Notes under the pieces: generated by a model
Database searches by the model: none
What the model saw: the letters and a program-made list of their open reading frames with translations, nothing else
Told to the model about the DNA's origin: nothing
Made by a program: the position numbers and the translations under genes
From: Ilumatobacteraceae bacterium
GTDB lineage: Bacteria > Actinomycetota > Acidimicrobiia > Acidimicrobiales > Ilumatobacteraceae
Length of the DNA stretch: 26,730 nucleotides
NCBI GenBank assembly: GCA_025463305.1
Contig: JAOBWK010000079.1
Coordinates: forward strand, 1 to 26,730
Reading direction: 5' to 3'
Shown here: positions 1 to 7,913 of the stretch, in pieces
How the letters are laid out: each line of letters starts with the position of its first letter
How positions within the stretch are numbered: the stretch's first letter is position 1

Positions 1-569
1 GTCAACTTGCCGTCGATGCGGGTCATGCCGTCGCCGAGGTCGGTGAACCGGATCCCGCGTTGTTGGCGTTTGGCGTGTTCGCGTTCGGCGTCGGTCTGTC
101 CGTCGGGCGGGTTGAGCTCTTGGAACATGTTCCCGGCGTCTTTGGCCTCAGCGGGTGTGGCGCCTTTGCAGGCTTCGACGAGTTCGGCGACGTCGCCGGT
201 GTGATCCGACCCCAACGCGGGCAACAGGGCTGCGGCGGTGTCCGGGGTGATGTCGCCGGCCGAGACGGCGTCGGACAGCTCGACGGACTTGTCCAACGCC
301 TCGCCGAGCTTCTTCTGCTGGGCTGCGGCACCGGTGGTGGTCTTGCCGTTCGCGGCCAGCCAGGCTTCGATCGAGCGGTGCCCGGACGCCACCCAGATCC
401 GGTGCCGATCCGCTTCCAGCAGTGCACGTGCTTGGGCGACGCGGATCCGGTCGATCTCGGCCTGCATCGACAAGATGCACGGCCCCAACTCGTCGACGGG
501 AAGCAGCGCTGCATCGGCGGCCAGCAAGGCGGTGGTGCCTTGGTGGATGGTGTCGAGCGCCGACTGCAT
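1..569 (-). CDS. DUF222 domain protein (HNH endonuclease family), 5' part only
   Basis: This gene enters from the left edge; only its first 189 codons are present and the frame is open throughout. The N-terminal half reads like the DUF222 domain of the actinobacterial 13E12-repeat/HNH family: a helical segment with MQAEIDRIRVAQARALLEAD, then GHRSIEAWLAANGKTT and GDITPDTAAALLPAL. In complete members an HNH nuclease motif lies near the C-terminus, outside this window, so nuclease activity is inferred from the family only. The ATG at 569 lies 6 nt after a TAGTGT -10 box and has no Shine-Dalgarno, so a leaderless start is likely. A perfect LexA box lies just upstream, so the gene is probably induced by DNA damage. 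From memory, several M. tuberculosis 13E12 genes are also SOS controlled. It is divergent from pcrA. Confidence 0.85.
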   Translation of the reverse strand, partial: MQSALDTIHQGTTALLAADAALLPVDELGPCILSMQAEIDRIRVAQARALLEADRHRIWVASGHRSIEAWLAANGKTTTGAAAQQKKLGEALDKSVELSDAVSAGDITPDTAAALLPALGSDHTGDVAELVEACKGATPAEAKDAGNMFQELNPPDGQTDAEREHAKRQQRGIRFTDLGDGMTRIDGKL

Positions 570-575
570 ACCCCA

Positions 576-581
576 ACACTA
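576..581 (-). promoter_or_regulatory. -10 box of the DUF222 gene, leaderless geometry
   Basis: The minus strand reads TAGTGT, six bases before the ATG at 569. Transcription would start at or next to the start codon. The adjoining LexA box fills the space between this hexamer and the -35 position. Confidence 0.55.
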
Positions 582-597
582 TCGAACACGCGTTCGA
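582..597. promoter_or_regulatory. LexA (SOS) box
   Basis: The sequence TCGAACACGCGTTCGA fits the mycobacterial/actinobacterial SOS box TCGAAC-N4-GTTCGA without a mismatch and extends to ATCGAAC...GTTCGAT. It abuts the -10 of the minus-strand DUF222 gene, so bound LexA would block that promoter. The pcrA start lies about 100 bp away on the other side; an effect on pcrA is possible but less direct. I found no second box in the window by eye. Confidence 0.85.
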
Positions 598-683
598 TCA
601 CCACCGAATTCCTGAAATGTTCCGACAAAACTTGTCGTCCACCCAAGTGCAGCGCCCTCCCGGGCAGCGTCACACCCCGTCCG

Positions 684-689
684 TAGACT
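684..689 (+). promoter_or_regulatory. -10 box of pcrA
   Basis: TAGACT lies nine bases before the ATG at 699 with no Shine-Dalgarno between, so the transcript would carry a leader of only a few bases or none. No clear -35 hexamer is visible. Confidence 0.5.
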
Positions 690-698
690 GGGTGGGCC

Positions 699-3020
699 AT
701 GTCGCTGTTCGATCACTTCCCCGCTGACAACGAAGGGGACGAATCCCTGCTCACCGGGCTCAACCCCGATCAGCTCGATGCGGTCGTGCACAACTCCGGG
801 CCGCTGTTGGTGGTGGCGGGCGCCGGGTCCGGCAAGACGCGCGTGCTCACGCACCGCATCGCCCACCTGATCGAGAGCGAGGGCGTGCACCCGCAACGGA
901 TCCTCGCGATCACGTTCACCAACAAAGCCGCCGGCGAGATGCGCGAGCGCGTCGGTCACCTCGTCGGGCCGGCGTCGAAGAACATGTGGGTCAGCACGTT
1001 CCACGCCGCGTGCGTGCGCATCCTGCGCGCCAACGGTGAGGCGCTCGGCTACCCGCGCAGCTTCAGCATCTACGACCAGGCCGACGCGCAGCGGCTCACC
1101 GGCTACGTCATCCGCGACCTCAACCTCGACCCCAAGCGGTTCACGCCGCGCGGTGCACACAACGTCATCAGCAAGTGGAAGAACGAGCTGCTGTTCCCGA
1201 ACGACGCGCTCGCCACGTCGTCCACGCCGATGGACCGCAAGCACGCCGAGATCTACCAGGAGTATCAGCTGCGCCTGCTCAAGGCCGGGGCGATGGACTT
1301 CGACGATCTGCTGACCAACACCGTGCTGCTGTTCCGCCAGCACCCCGACATCCTGCACAACTACCAGCAGCGCTTCCAGCACATCCTGATCGATGAGTAC
1401 CAGGACACCAACACCGCCCAGAACGAGATCGTGATGATGCTCGGCGCCGAGCACCAGAACGTCACGGTGGTGGGCGACTCGGACCAGTCGATCTACAAGT
1501 TTCGCGGCGCGGATCTGCGCAACATCATCCAGTTCGAGAACGCGTTCCCGGACGTCACCACCATCGTGCTCAACCAGAACTACCGGAGCACGCAGATCAT
1601 CCTCGACGCGGCGAACTCGGTCATCTCCAACAACCCGACGCGCAAGGCGAAGGAGCTGTGGAGCGAGCTCGGCCGGGGCGACGGCATCACCCGCTACCAC
1701 GCCGACGACGAGGGCGACGAGGCCACGTGGGTGGCGCGGACCATGCAGGACGCCCACGACAACCACGCGATGATGTGGAAGGAGATCGCGGTCTTCTACC
1801 GCACGAACGCGCAGAGCCGCGTCGTCGAGGAAGCGATGATGCGCTTCGGCATCCCGTACAAGGTGGTCGGCGGCACCCGCTTCTACGACCGGCGCGAGAT
1901 CAAGGATGCGATGGCGTACCTGCGCGCGGTCGCCAACCCGGCCGACGAGGTGAGCATCAAGCGCGTGCTCAACATCCCCAAGCGCGGCATCGGCGACACC
2001 AGCGTCGGCAAGCTCGACGCGTGGGCGCGCGAGATGGGCAACGGGTTCATGGACGCGATGCGCCACGCCGACGAGGCCGGCCTCGGCGGCAGCGCGGCGC
2101 GAGGCGTGCTCGCATTCGTCGGCCTGCTCGACTCGCTCGGGCACATGCTCGACGGCTCGCCCGCCGACGTGCTGCAGGCCGCGCTCGACCAGAGCGGCTA
2201 CCTCGCCGAGCTGGAGGCCGAGAGCTCGGTCGAGGCCGCCGGCCGGCTGGAGAACATCGGCGAGCTGATCGGCTCGGCACGCGAGTTCACGCGGGTCGAC
2301 GAGTTCCTCGAGCAGGTGTCGCTGGTGGCCGACACCGACGATCTCGACGACGACAACCGGGTCGTGCTGATGACGCTGCACTCGGCCAAGGGGCTCGAGT
2401 TCCCCTACGTGTTCCTCGTCGGGATGGAGGAGGGCATCTTCCCCCACGTCCGTGCGCAGAGCGACCCCGACGAGATGGAGGAGGAGCGTCGCCTCGCCTA
2501 CGTCGGCATCACCCGCGCCCGCCAGAAGCTGCACGTGTCGCACGCGTGGAGCCGCAGCCTGTTCGGCAGCACCCAGTACAACCCGTCGTCGCGCTTCCTC
2601 GACGAGATCCCGGCCGAGCTGCAGGAGAACAAGGGCAACGTCAAGGGCCGCAGCACGTACGGCCGGCAGAGCTACCGCGATCGCGACGGTGGCTACGGCG
2701 GCGGGGGTTACCGCGGCGGCACCGCACCGGCGTACCGTCGCAACGGCGCGGCCGAAGAGGAAGCGCGTCGCGCCACCGACGAGCACCGCGAGCGTGTCGT
2801 CGATGCCGCGCTCGCCGCCGGCCGGCGGATGGGGCCGCAACCGTCGAACTCGCAGGAGATCGGGCTGCGGGTGGGCGACGATGTCGAGCACCCGTCGTTC
2901 GGCGAGGGCGTCATCATCGACATCGAGGGCTCGGGCGAGAAGGCCGAGGCCACGATCCGCTTCCGCGACGTCGGCACCAAGCACCTCGCGCTCGCGTGGG
3001 CGCCATTGAAGAAGCTGTAG
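699..3020 (+). CDS. pcrA: ATP-dependent DNA helicase PcrA/UvrD1 (superfamily 1A)
   Basis: 3'-to-5' DNA helicase for nucleotide-excision and transcription-coupled repair and for replication-fork upkeep. The 773-residue length is normal. The Q motif LNPDQLDAV is at 21-29, Walker A AGAGSGKT at 40-47, Walker B/motif II DEYQD at 232-236, motif III GDSDQSIYKFRGAD near 259-272, and motif VI YVGITRARQKL near 600. A glycine/tyrosine-rich linker (DGGYGGGGYRGG) precedes a C-terminal Tudor-like module (from about 725, HPSFGEGVI) that in PcrA/UvrD homologues contacts RNA polymerase. The ATG at 699 gives the expected N-terminus. The CLC gene follows after 4 bp, so they are probably co-transcribed. The LexA box about 100 bp upstream may link the gene to the SOS response. 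Confidence 0.97.
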   Translation: MSLFDHFPADNEGDESLLTGLNPDQLDAVVHNSGPLLVVAGAGSGKTRVLTHRIAHLIESEGVHPQRILAITFTNKAAGEMRERVGHLVGPASKNMWVSTFHAACVRILRANGEALGYPRSFSIYDQADAQRLTGYVIRDLNLDPKRFTPRGAHNVISKWKNELLFPNDALATSSTPMDRKHAEIYQEYQLRLLKAGAMDFDDLLTNTVLLFRQHPDILHNYQQRFQHILIDEYQDTNTAQNEIVMMLGAEHQNVTVVGDSDQSIYKFRGADLRNIIQFENAFPDVTTIVLNQNYRSTQIILDAANSVISNNPTRKAKELWSELGRGDGITRYHADDEGDEATWVARTMQDAHDNHAMMWKEIAVFYRTNAQSRVVEEAMMRFGIPYKVVGGTRFYDRREIKDAMAYLRAVANPADEVSIKRVLNIPKRGIGDTSVGKLDAWAREMGNGFMDAMRHADEAGLGGSAARGVLAFVGLLDSLGHMLDGSPADVLQAALDQSGYLAELEAESSVEAAGRLENIGELIGSAREFTRVDEFLEQVSLVADTDDLDDDNRVVLMTLHSAKGLEFPYVFLVGMEEGIFPHVRAQSDPDEMEEERRLAYVGITRARQKLHVSHAWSRSLFGSTQYNPSSRFLDEIPAELQENKGNVKGRSTYGRQSYRDRDGGYGGGGYRGGTAPAYRRNGAAEEEARRATDEHRERVVDAALAAGRRMGPQPSNSQEIGLRVGDDVEHPSFGEGVIIDIEGSGEKAEATIRFRDVGTKHLALAWAPLKKL

Positions 3021-3024
3021 CCCG

Positions 3025-4293
3025 GTGCTGCGCGATCTCGTCGCCCGACTGCGTGCTGCGACGCTGCAACGCGTCGGCTTCCTCCGCCAGGTGGCGCGGT
3101 GGATCGCGCTCGGCGCGCTCTCCGGCCTCCTCGCCGGCTTGTCGTCATGGGTGTTCCTGAAGGGGCTCGAGCGGGTCACCGAGTTCCGCGAGCACGGCCG
3201 GCAGTGGCTCGTGTTCCTGCTGCCGCTCGCCGGCATGGGGATGGGCGCTGCGTACCACTACCTCGGCGGGCGATCGCACGAGGGCAGCAACCTGCTCATC
3301 GACCAGATCCACGAGCCGACGGAGTGGGTCCCCACGCGGATGGCGCCGCTCGTGCTGATCGGTACGTGGGTGTCGCACCTGTTCGGCGCGTCGGTGGGTC
3401 GTGAGGGCACCGCCCTGCAGATGTCGGGCAGCCTCACCGACGGGATGTCGAAGCTGCTCCGGCTCACGCCGAGCGATCGGCGGATGATGCTCATCGCTGC
3501 GCTCGGTGGTGGCTTCGGCGCCGTCTTCGGCGTGCCCGTCGCCGGCGCGGTGTTCGCGCTGGAGGTGCAGTCCGTCGGCCGGCTGCGGTTCGAGCCGATC
3601 ATCCCCACGCTCACGGCCGCGCTCGTCGGCGACCGGGTGCTGATCGCGCTCGGCTACCACCACACGATCTACGCGGCGATGACCCCCCACATCACGCCGT
3701 GGATGCTGGTCCGCGTCGCCGGCGCCGGCCTGTTGTTCGGCCTGGTGGCCGCACTGTTCGCCGGCGCCACGCACCGGCTCAAGCACGTGATGGCCGAGCA
3801 GGTCAGCTGGGCCCCGGCTCGGCCGCTGATGGGCGGCATCGTCGTGATCGCGCTCGTCACCATCTTCGGTCACGCCTACCAGGGCCTGTCACTGCCGTAC
3901 CTGGCCCGGGCGATGGCAGGCGACCACCTCAGCTTCGCGGTGTTCGCGCTGAAGCTGCTGTTCACCGTCGTGTGCGTCGGCACCGGGTTCTTCGGCGGCG
4001 AGGTGACGCCGCTGTTCGTGATGGGCGCAACGCTCGGCGCCGCGCTCGCGCTCCCGCTCGGGCTCAGCGCGCCGGTCATCGCCGCGGTCGGGTTCTGCGC
4101 CGTGTTCGGGGCAGCGGCCAACGCCCCGCTGGCCTGCATCATCATGGGCGCCGAGCTGTTCGGCAGCGGCGTGATCGTGCCGATCGCCGTCGGCGTGATC
4201 GTCGCGTACATCGCCAGCGGCAACCGTGGCATCTACACCAGCCAGCGCGCGTTCGGCGACAAGCTCGGCATCGACCTCGGCCACGGCGCATAG
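3025..4293 (+). CDS. CLC-family anion transporter, probable fluoride/proton antiporter (CLC-F type)
   Basis: A 422-residue multi-helix membrane protein of the CLC family without CBS domains. The gating-glutamate motif is GREGT (E127) rather than the GREGP of chloride CLCs. The first anion-binding motif GSGIP is replaced by GSNLLI (87-92). The proton-glutamate position, EE in E. coli ClcA, reads E180-V181. The helix-N motif is GFFGGEVTP (321-329). Known CLC-F proteins lack the canonical chloride-site residues and carry valine at the proton-glutamate position, which is what is seen here, so export of toxic fluoride in exchange for protons is the best guess. Ser88 occupies a place where I recall Asn or Met in characterised members, so substrate is not certain. 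The GTG start lies 4 bp after pcrA; no fluoride riboswitch fits in that gap. Confidence 0.85.
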   Translation: MLRDLVARLRAATLQRVGFLRQVARWIALGALSGLLAGLSSWVFLKGLERVTEFREHGRQWLVFLLPLAGMGMGAAYHYLGGRSHEGSNLLIDQIHEPTEWVPTRMAPLVLIGTWVSHLFGASVGREGTALQMSGSLTDGMSKLLRLTPSDRRMMLIAALGGGFGAVFGVPVAGAVFALEVQSVGRLRFEPIIPTLTAALVGDRVLIALGYHHTIYAAMTPHITPWMLVRVAGAGLLFGLVAALFAGATHRLKHVMAEQVSWAPARPLMGGIVVIALVTIFGHAYQGLSLPYLARAMAGDHLSFAVFALKLLFTVVCVGTGFFGGEVTPLFVMGATLGAALALPLGLSAPVIAAVGFCAVFGAAANAPLACIIMGAELFGSGVIVPIAVGVIVAYIASGNRGIYTSQRAFGDKLGIDLGHGA

Positions 4294-4322
4294 GCCGTTC
4301 GAGCCATCGACCGTCGGGGACG

Positions 4323-5261
4323 TCAGCCGAGGAGCTCGATCACGGGCGCCATCGTGCGCTCGTCCTGGTCCGATCCCGGGCGATCCGCCGCAACGGTCAC
4401 CGACGTCACCCCGAACCGCTCGTGGAGATCACCCAGGCGTTCGGCGATCTCGGCGGCGCTGCCGACGAGCACGAACGGCGACGTCCGCACCACCTCCGGC
4501 GGGAGGTGCATCCGCGCCGCCAACCGGTCGATGGCCACCTCGGGACGGTCGGTCACCACGACAGTGCGGACGAGCAGATCGACGTCGAGCGGCCAGCGAT
4601 CCCCGGCGGCCGCGCGGACCACCGTGAGGCGTTCGGCGAGGCCGACCTCGGTGACGTGCGTCGGTTCGCGTCCCGCCCCGTCGGCCGAGGGCGTGAAGCC
4701 GGTGATCCCGACGATGTCGGCGAGGCGTCCGGCGGTCTGCAGCACGCGCGTGCCGTTGCCGCCGATGAGCAGCGCGACGGGTGGAGCGTCTCGACCGCGG
4801 ACCGCGACCTGATCGAGCTCGTACTCGCCGTCGGCATCGACGGTGTCACCGGCGAGCAGCCGGCGGATGATCGCGGCCGATTCGCCGAGCCGGGCCACTC
4901 GTCGGCCGGGCGGATCGAACGCGATGCCCGCCTGCGCGAACTCGTAGTGCACCGAGCCCGGGCCGAGTCCGAGCGTCACCCGGCCCGCGCTCAGATCGGC
5001 CAGCGCGGCGACCTCGTGCGCCACCACCACCGGGTGGCGGAAGTCGTTCGTCATCACGGCCGTGCCGACGCGCAGCCGCTCGGTGACGGCAGCAGCCGAC
5101 GCCATGGCCGTGAACGGCCCGCCACCGCCGGGGACGAGGTGGTCGCCGACGTGCAACGTGTCGTAACCCATCGACTCGACCTCGCTGGCGAAGCGCAGCC
5201 AGCCGCCGGGACGGCTCTGCACCCGACCGGGCTCGGCGAGGAAGTTCACGCGCACCGGCAC
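4323..5261 (-). CDS. LLM-class F420-dependent oxidoreductase
   Basis: A 312-residue luciferase-like monooxygenase-fold protein, probably using reduced coenzyme F420 for hydride transfer to an unknown substrate in the cytoplasm. Family features include the N-terminal strand-helix ending ESMGYDTLHVGDHL, the segment RLRVGTAVMTNDFRHPVVVAHEVAALADLS, the GLGPGS cofactor loop, and the C-terminal FVLVGSAAEIAERL. The length is normal for the F420-dependent TIGR03621-like subgroup. The GTG at 5261 is chosen because a TAGGAT -10 lies exactly six bases upstream. It is convergent with the CLC gene (29 bp between stops). A similar oxidoreductase (Rv0953c, from memory) lies in the matching Mycobacterium neighbourhood. 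FMN use cannot be excluded from sequence. Confidence 0.88.
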   Translation of the reverse strand: MPVRVNFLAEPGRVQSRPGGWLRFASEVESMGYDTLHVGDHLVPGGGGPFTAMASAAAVTERLRVGTAVMTNDFRHPVVVAHEVAALADLSAGRVTLGLGPGSVHYEFAQAGIAFDPPGRRVARLGESAAIIRRLLAGDTVDADGEYELDQVAVRGRDAPPVALLIGGNGTRVLQTAGRLADIVGITGFTPSADGAGREPTHVTEVGLAERLTVVRAAAGDRWPLDVDLLVRTVVVTDRPEVAIDRLAARMHLPPEVVRTSPFVLVGSAAEIAERLGDLHERFGVTSVTVAADRPGSDQDERTMAPVIELLG

Positions 5262-5267
5262 CGGCGG

Positions 5268-5273
5268 ATCCTA
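5268..5273 (-). promoter_or_regulatory. -10 box of the LLM oxidoreductase
   Basis: The minus strand reads TAGGAT followed by six bases and then the GTG start at 5261. There is no Shine-Dalgarno, so the mRNA is likely leaderless. Confidence 0.5.
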
Positions 5274-5327
5274 GGAGTCGGGTGGATCGGCCGCCGACGA
5301 GTCGCGCGGCGAGGTCGGCCGACGTGC

Positions 5328-5333
5328 TTGAAT
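5328..5333 (+). promoter_or_regulatory. Possible -10 box of the flavodoxin gene
   Basis: TTGAAT lies six bases before the ATG at 5340, the same spacing as at other leaderless-type starts here. The six bases between are CGGGGG, which might instead act as a very close ribosome-binding site, so this call is weak. Confidence 0.3.
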
Positions 5334-5339
5334 CGGGGG

Positions 5340-5771
5340 ATGGAAGCAGCGCTGCTCGTCGAGAGCCTCACTGGGAACACGTGGAAGGCCGCCGAGCTCG
5401 TCGGCGCGAAGTTGCAGGAGGCCGGCTGGGGCGTGAGCGGGCTCTCGCGCGTCCGCGACCCCGATCTGCGCAGCATCCAGCTCGCCGACCTCGTGCTCGT
5501 CGGCACCTGGACGCACGGTCTGTTCGTCGTCGGCCAGGCACCCTGGGGTGTGAGCGCACTGTCGAACCTGCCGGCGATGCAGGGCAAGAAGGCTGCGGTG
5601 TTCTGCACGTTCGCGCTGAACCCGGCCAAGACGCTCGACAAGATGACGGGCATCATCGCCGGTCGCGGCGCCGACGTGATCGGTGGCTTCGCGATGAACC
5701 GGCGTCATCTCGATCGCAATGCCGAGGAGTTCGCGGCGCGACTCGTCGACGTCGCACCTGCGCTCGTCTGA
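5340..5771 (+). CDS. Flavodoxin-like protein
   Basis: A 143-residue single-domain protein of flavodoxin size. The first strand ends in the phosphate-binding loop SLTGNTWK (residues 9-16), matching the T-x-T-G-x-T loop that holds the FMN phosphate. A second loop, GTWTHGLFVVGQAPW, stands where the isoalloxazine-binding loop lies, and KKAAVFCTF is the central beta strand. It probably carries electrons, or senses redox state, in the cytoplasm; the partner is unknown. It is divergent from the LLM oxidoreductase with about 78 bp between starts, so a shared flavin-related regulation is conceivable but unproven. It is convergent with the serpin gene (28 bp between stops). Confidence 0.85.
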   Translation: MEAALLVESLTGNTWKAAELVGAKLQEAGWGVSGLSRVRDPDLRSIQLADLVLVGTWTHGLFVVGQAPWGVSALSNLPAMQGKKAAVFCTFALNPAKTLDKMTGIIAGRGADVIGGFAMNRRHLDRNAEEFAARLVDVAPALV

Positions 5772-5799
5772 TCACGGCGCCGATCGTCCCGGCCGCCGC

Positions 5800-7143
5800 T
5801 CAGTGGCGGGTCTGGGTCGGGTCGCCGATGTGGCCGAAGAACAGGATCGCGCCGGTCTGACCGTCGCGCACCGCGAACGCGAACGGGCGGTTCACGTCGA
5901 AGTCGATCGGCTCCTCCGGCGCGGGCGCGCTGGCTCCGGCGATGAGCACCGCGGTGGCCGCGGCAGCCTCGGTGCCGTCCTTGTCGACCGTGATGTTCGC
6001 CTGGTGGATGACGGCGCCGACGTACAACGGCGGCTGTGCGGTGGAGATGCCGGTGAGGTCGGCCTTGGCGGCATCGAACGCGTCGACGATGCCGAGCGCT
6101 GACAGAGCGTCGGCGAGCTCGACCGAGGTCTGGATGTCGAACGACGGCAGGCTGACGGACACCATCTTCGACGAGCCACCGCTGTCGAGCGCGCCTGTGG
6201 CAATCGCCGCAGCGGCCACCGACAACGGCTGTCCGGCGTCGGGCAGGGCGATGATCATGCTCAGGTCGACGCCGAGGTACGGCAGCTCCACCAACTGGCA
6301 GCCCGTCGCGGCGAGGTAGGTGAAGCGCTCGAGGACGTGCATCGTCGGCGCCTGCACGGTTGGTCCCGCCAGCGTCGTGAACGTCGCCGGCGACGGATCG
6401 CCGAACGTCGTCTGCCACGGCGCCTTCATGTAGACGGCGTTGACGATGGTCAGCAGCGTGGAGGCATCGACGCTGCCCTGGGGGAGCAGCTCGGGGATCC
6501 GGCCCTTGGTGTGATCCGACACCCAGGCGTTGATCTCCTTGCGGGCCACTTCGGCATCCTTGGCGTAGTCCACCGTCTGCACGGCGGCGCCGTAGTCCTT
6601 GTCGGCGACGTCGAGGAACGGCGTTTCGATGTCGAGGCCCGCTTCGGCCCACAACGAGTTGGCGATGGCCAGGACGACATCGACCGGATCCCCGCCGGGG
6701 ACTTCGACCTTCTGGGTGCGAGTGGCGAGCACGGCGGCGAGCGCGCCCATCGAGCTCGAGAGCGCGGCGGCGTCGTTGGTCTGCAGCGTGGTGGCGAGCT
6801 GATCGGCCGTCTCACCCTTCGCGCCGGCGAGCACCAGGGACAACGCGATGGCGATGCTGGTCGGCGAGAACACGAGGTTCGTCGGCGCCTCCGTGCCCTC
6901 CGCGAGGTGGGTGCGCAACGTCGCGCCGAACCCGTTGATCGACGTCACCGCGACGTCGACGGCGCCGGGATCGGACGACACCGTGCCGCCCGCCGAGCTC
7001 ACCGTCGAGCCGCCGGTCGTGTCGCCCGTCGAGCTGTTCGTGGTGCTGCCGGTGGTCACCGTCTGCTTCGACGAGCCGCAGGACTGGAGGATGCTGAGGG
7101 CGACGGGCGTCGAGAGCAGGGCGAGGAAGGTTCGGCGATCCAT
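5800..7143 (-). CDS. Serpin-family protease inhibitor, Tat-type lipoprotein
   Basis: A 447-residue protein. Residues 1-22 form a lipoprotein signal with twin arginine (DRRTFLALL) and lipobox LQSC (Cys22), so it is probably exported folded and anchored outside the membrane. A Ser/Thr/Gly linker runs to about 60, and the rest is a serpin domain (NLVFSPTSIAIALSLVLAGAKGETADQL; IVNAVYMKAPW; C-terminal RPFAFAVRD and ILFFGHIGDP). The reactive-loop hinge DGTEAAAATAV (389-399) has the small residues needed for loop insertion, so inhibition is likely. Counting the usual spacing from the hinge puts P1-P1' at Ala404-Ser405, suggesting elastase- or subtilisin-like targets. The loop is a few residues longer than usual on the P' side. 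It follows the membrane-protein gene by 5 bp, so the two are co-transcribed. Confidence 0.93.
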   Translation of the reverse strand: MDRRTFLALLSTPVALSILQSCGSSKQTVTTGSTTNSSTGDTTGGSTVSSAGGTVSSDPGAVDVAVTSINGFGATLRTHLAEGTEAPTNLVFSPTSIAIALSLVLAGAKGETADQLATTLQTNDAAALSSSMGALAAVLATRTQKVEVPGGDPVDVVLAIANSLWAEAGLDIETPFLDVADKDYGAAVQTVDYAKDAEVARKEINAWVSDHTKGRIPELLPQGSVDASTLLTIVNAVYMKAPWQTTFGDPSPATFTTLAGPTVQAPTMHVLERFTYLAATGCQLVELPYLGVDLSMIIALPDAGQPLSVAAAAIATGALDSGGSSKMVSVSLPSFDIQTSVELADALSALGIVDAFDAAKADLTGISTAQPPLYVGAVIHQANITVDKDGTEAAAATAVLIAGASAPAPEEPIDFDVNRPFAFAVRDGQTGAILFFGHIGDPTQTRH

Positions 7144-7148
7144 GCCGA

Positions 7149-7685
7149 CTATGACGTCGTGGCGACGGTGCCGGTTCCCGCGATCGTGGTGCTCGGCGCG
7201 GCGTTGGGCAGCAGATCGAGGGTGAGGGTGCCGTCGGCGGAGACGATCGGCAGCACGCCGTCGGGCGGCGCGGCGAGCGCCTCGACCGCGATCGTGCGCC
7301 CGTTGCAGTCGGTGTAGTTGCGGGTGTGGCGGATCTGGGTGACCTTGCAGTCGACCGTGCGATCGGCCGGGTAGGCCAGGTAGATCCGCCAGCCCTGCTG
7401 CGGATCGTCGCCGACGTGATCGAGCACGATGGTCTTCTGGCCGCTGGAGCGGAGCAGGTCGGGGAAGATCAACGGGCCGTCGTCGGTGACCGTGGCGGCG
7501 ATCGACGTGGTGCGGCCGACCTCGAACGTGGAGGGCGCGAAGTCCTTCGAGCGCTGGTCGCTGTGGTGGGCGATGTAGGCCGCGGCGCCCCACAGCAGCA
7601 GCCCGAGCACACCGAAGAACCCGATGCCGGCGAGCACGGGCATCACCGCGCGAGCCAGGGGAGAGCGGTACCGGGGCAGGCGCAT
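7149..7685 (-). CDS. Single-pass membrane protein of unknown function, serpin operon
   Basis: I do not recognise this 178-residue protein. It starts with a basic stretch (MRLPRYRSPLAR), followed by one membrane helix at about 14-38 (VMPVLAGIGFFGVLGLLLWGA), then an extracytoplasmic domain of about 140 residues with two cysteines (VDCKVTQI and YTDCNGR) that may form a disulfide. The C-terminus is Thr/Ala rich. The stop is 5 bp before the serpin start, so the pair is one operon. Both products face the outside, so they may work together, for example as anchor or protected partner, but nothing proves it. The ATG at 7685 was chosen because the hydrophobic helix follows it directly; CACACT seven bases upstream could be a weak -10. 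Divergent from sucC. Confidence 0.7.
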   Translation of the reverse strand: MRLPRYRSPLARAVMPVLAGIGFFGVLGLLLWGAAAYIAHHSDQRSKDFAPSTFEVGRTTSIAATVTDDGPLIFPDLLRSSGQKTIVLDHVGDDPQQGWRIYLAYPADRTVDCKVTQIRHTRNYTDCNGRTIAVEALAAPPDGVLPIVSADGTLTLDLLPNAAPSTTIAGTGTVATTS

Positions 7686-7818
7686 CGGATGCAGTGTGCC
7701 CGTTCGCCGCGCGAGATGCACGTTCCTGCGTGGCGCACCGTCCTGCCCGACACGTGGCCGACACGTCGCCGCCGCGGGACGATGTGTCGCGTTGCACTCC
7801 TGCTCGCGGGCCTGTCGG

Positions 7819-7849
7819 TTGTGACTTGCGCATCCACGACGCCTAGGGT
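7819..7849 (+). promoter_or_regulatory. Possible sucCD promoter
   Basis: TTGTGA (7819-7824) and TAGGGT (7844-7849) are separated by 19 bp, within the intergenic space before sucC. This would give a leader of roughly 55-60 nt, and sucC has a ribosome-binding site, unlike the leaderless-type genes here. Confidence 0.35.
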
Positions 7850-7913
7850 CCAGAGTTCGTGCAGCGGCTGACGTCGCGCGGGACCGAACTCGACAGACGA
7901 GAGGATTGAGACC

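Noticed and set aside
3021..3024. Fluoride riboswitch before the CLC gene
   Set aside because: Only 4 bp separate pcrA from the CLC start, and no riboswitch core motif was seen in the end of pcrA.
579..3236. 885-codon open frame on the minus strand across pcrA
   Set aside because: Antisense shadow of a high-GC gene; low-complexity Arg/Val/Asp-rich translation with no family features, while the plus strand encodes intact PcrA.
3699..5771. 690-codon plus-strand frame spanning the CLC gene end and the LLM oxidoreductase
   Set aside because: Only its last 143 codons, the flavodoxin, are real; the rest is shadow of two genes on opposite strands.
5800..7833. Longer serpin reading starting at 7833
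   Set aside because: The extension overlaps the upstream membrane gene in another frame, and the Tat lipoprotein signal begins exactly at ATG 7143.
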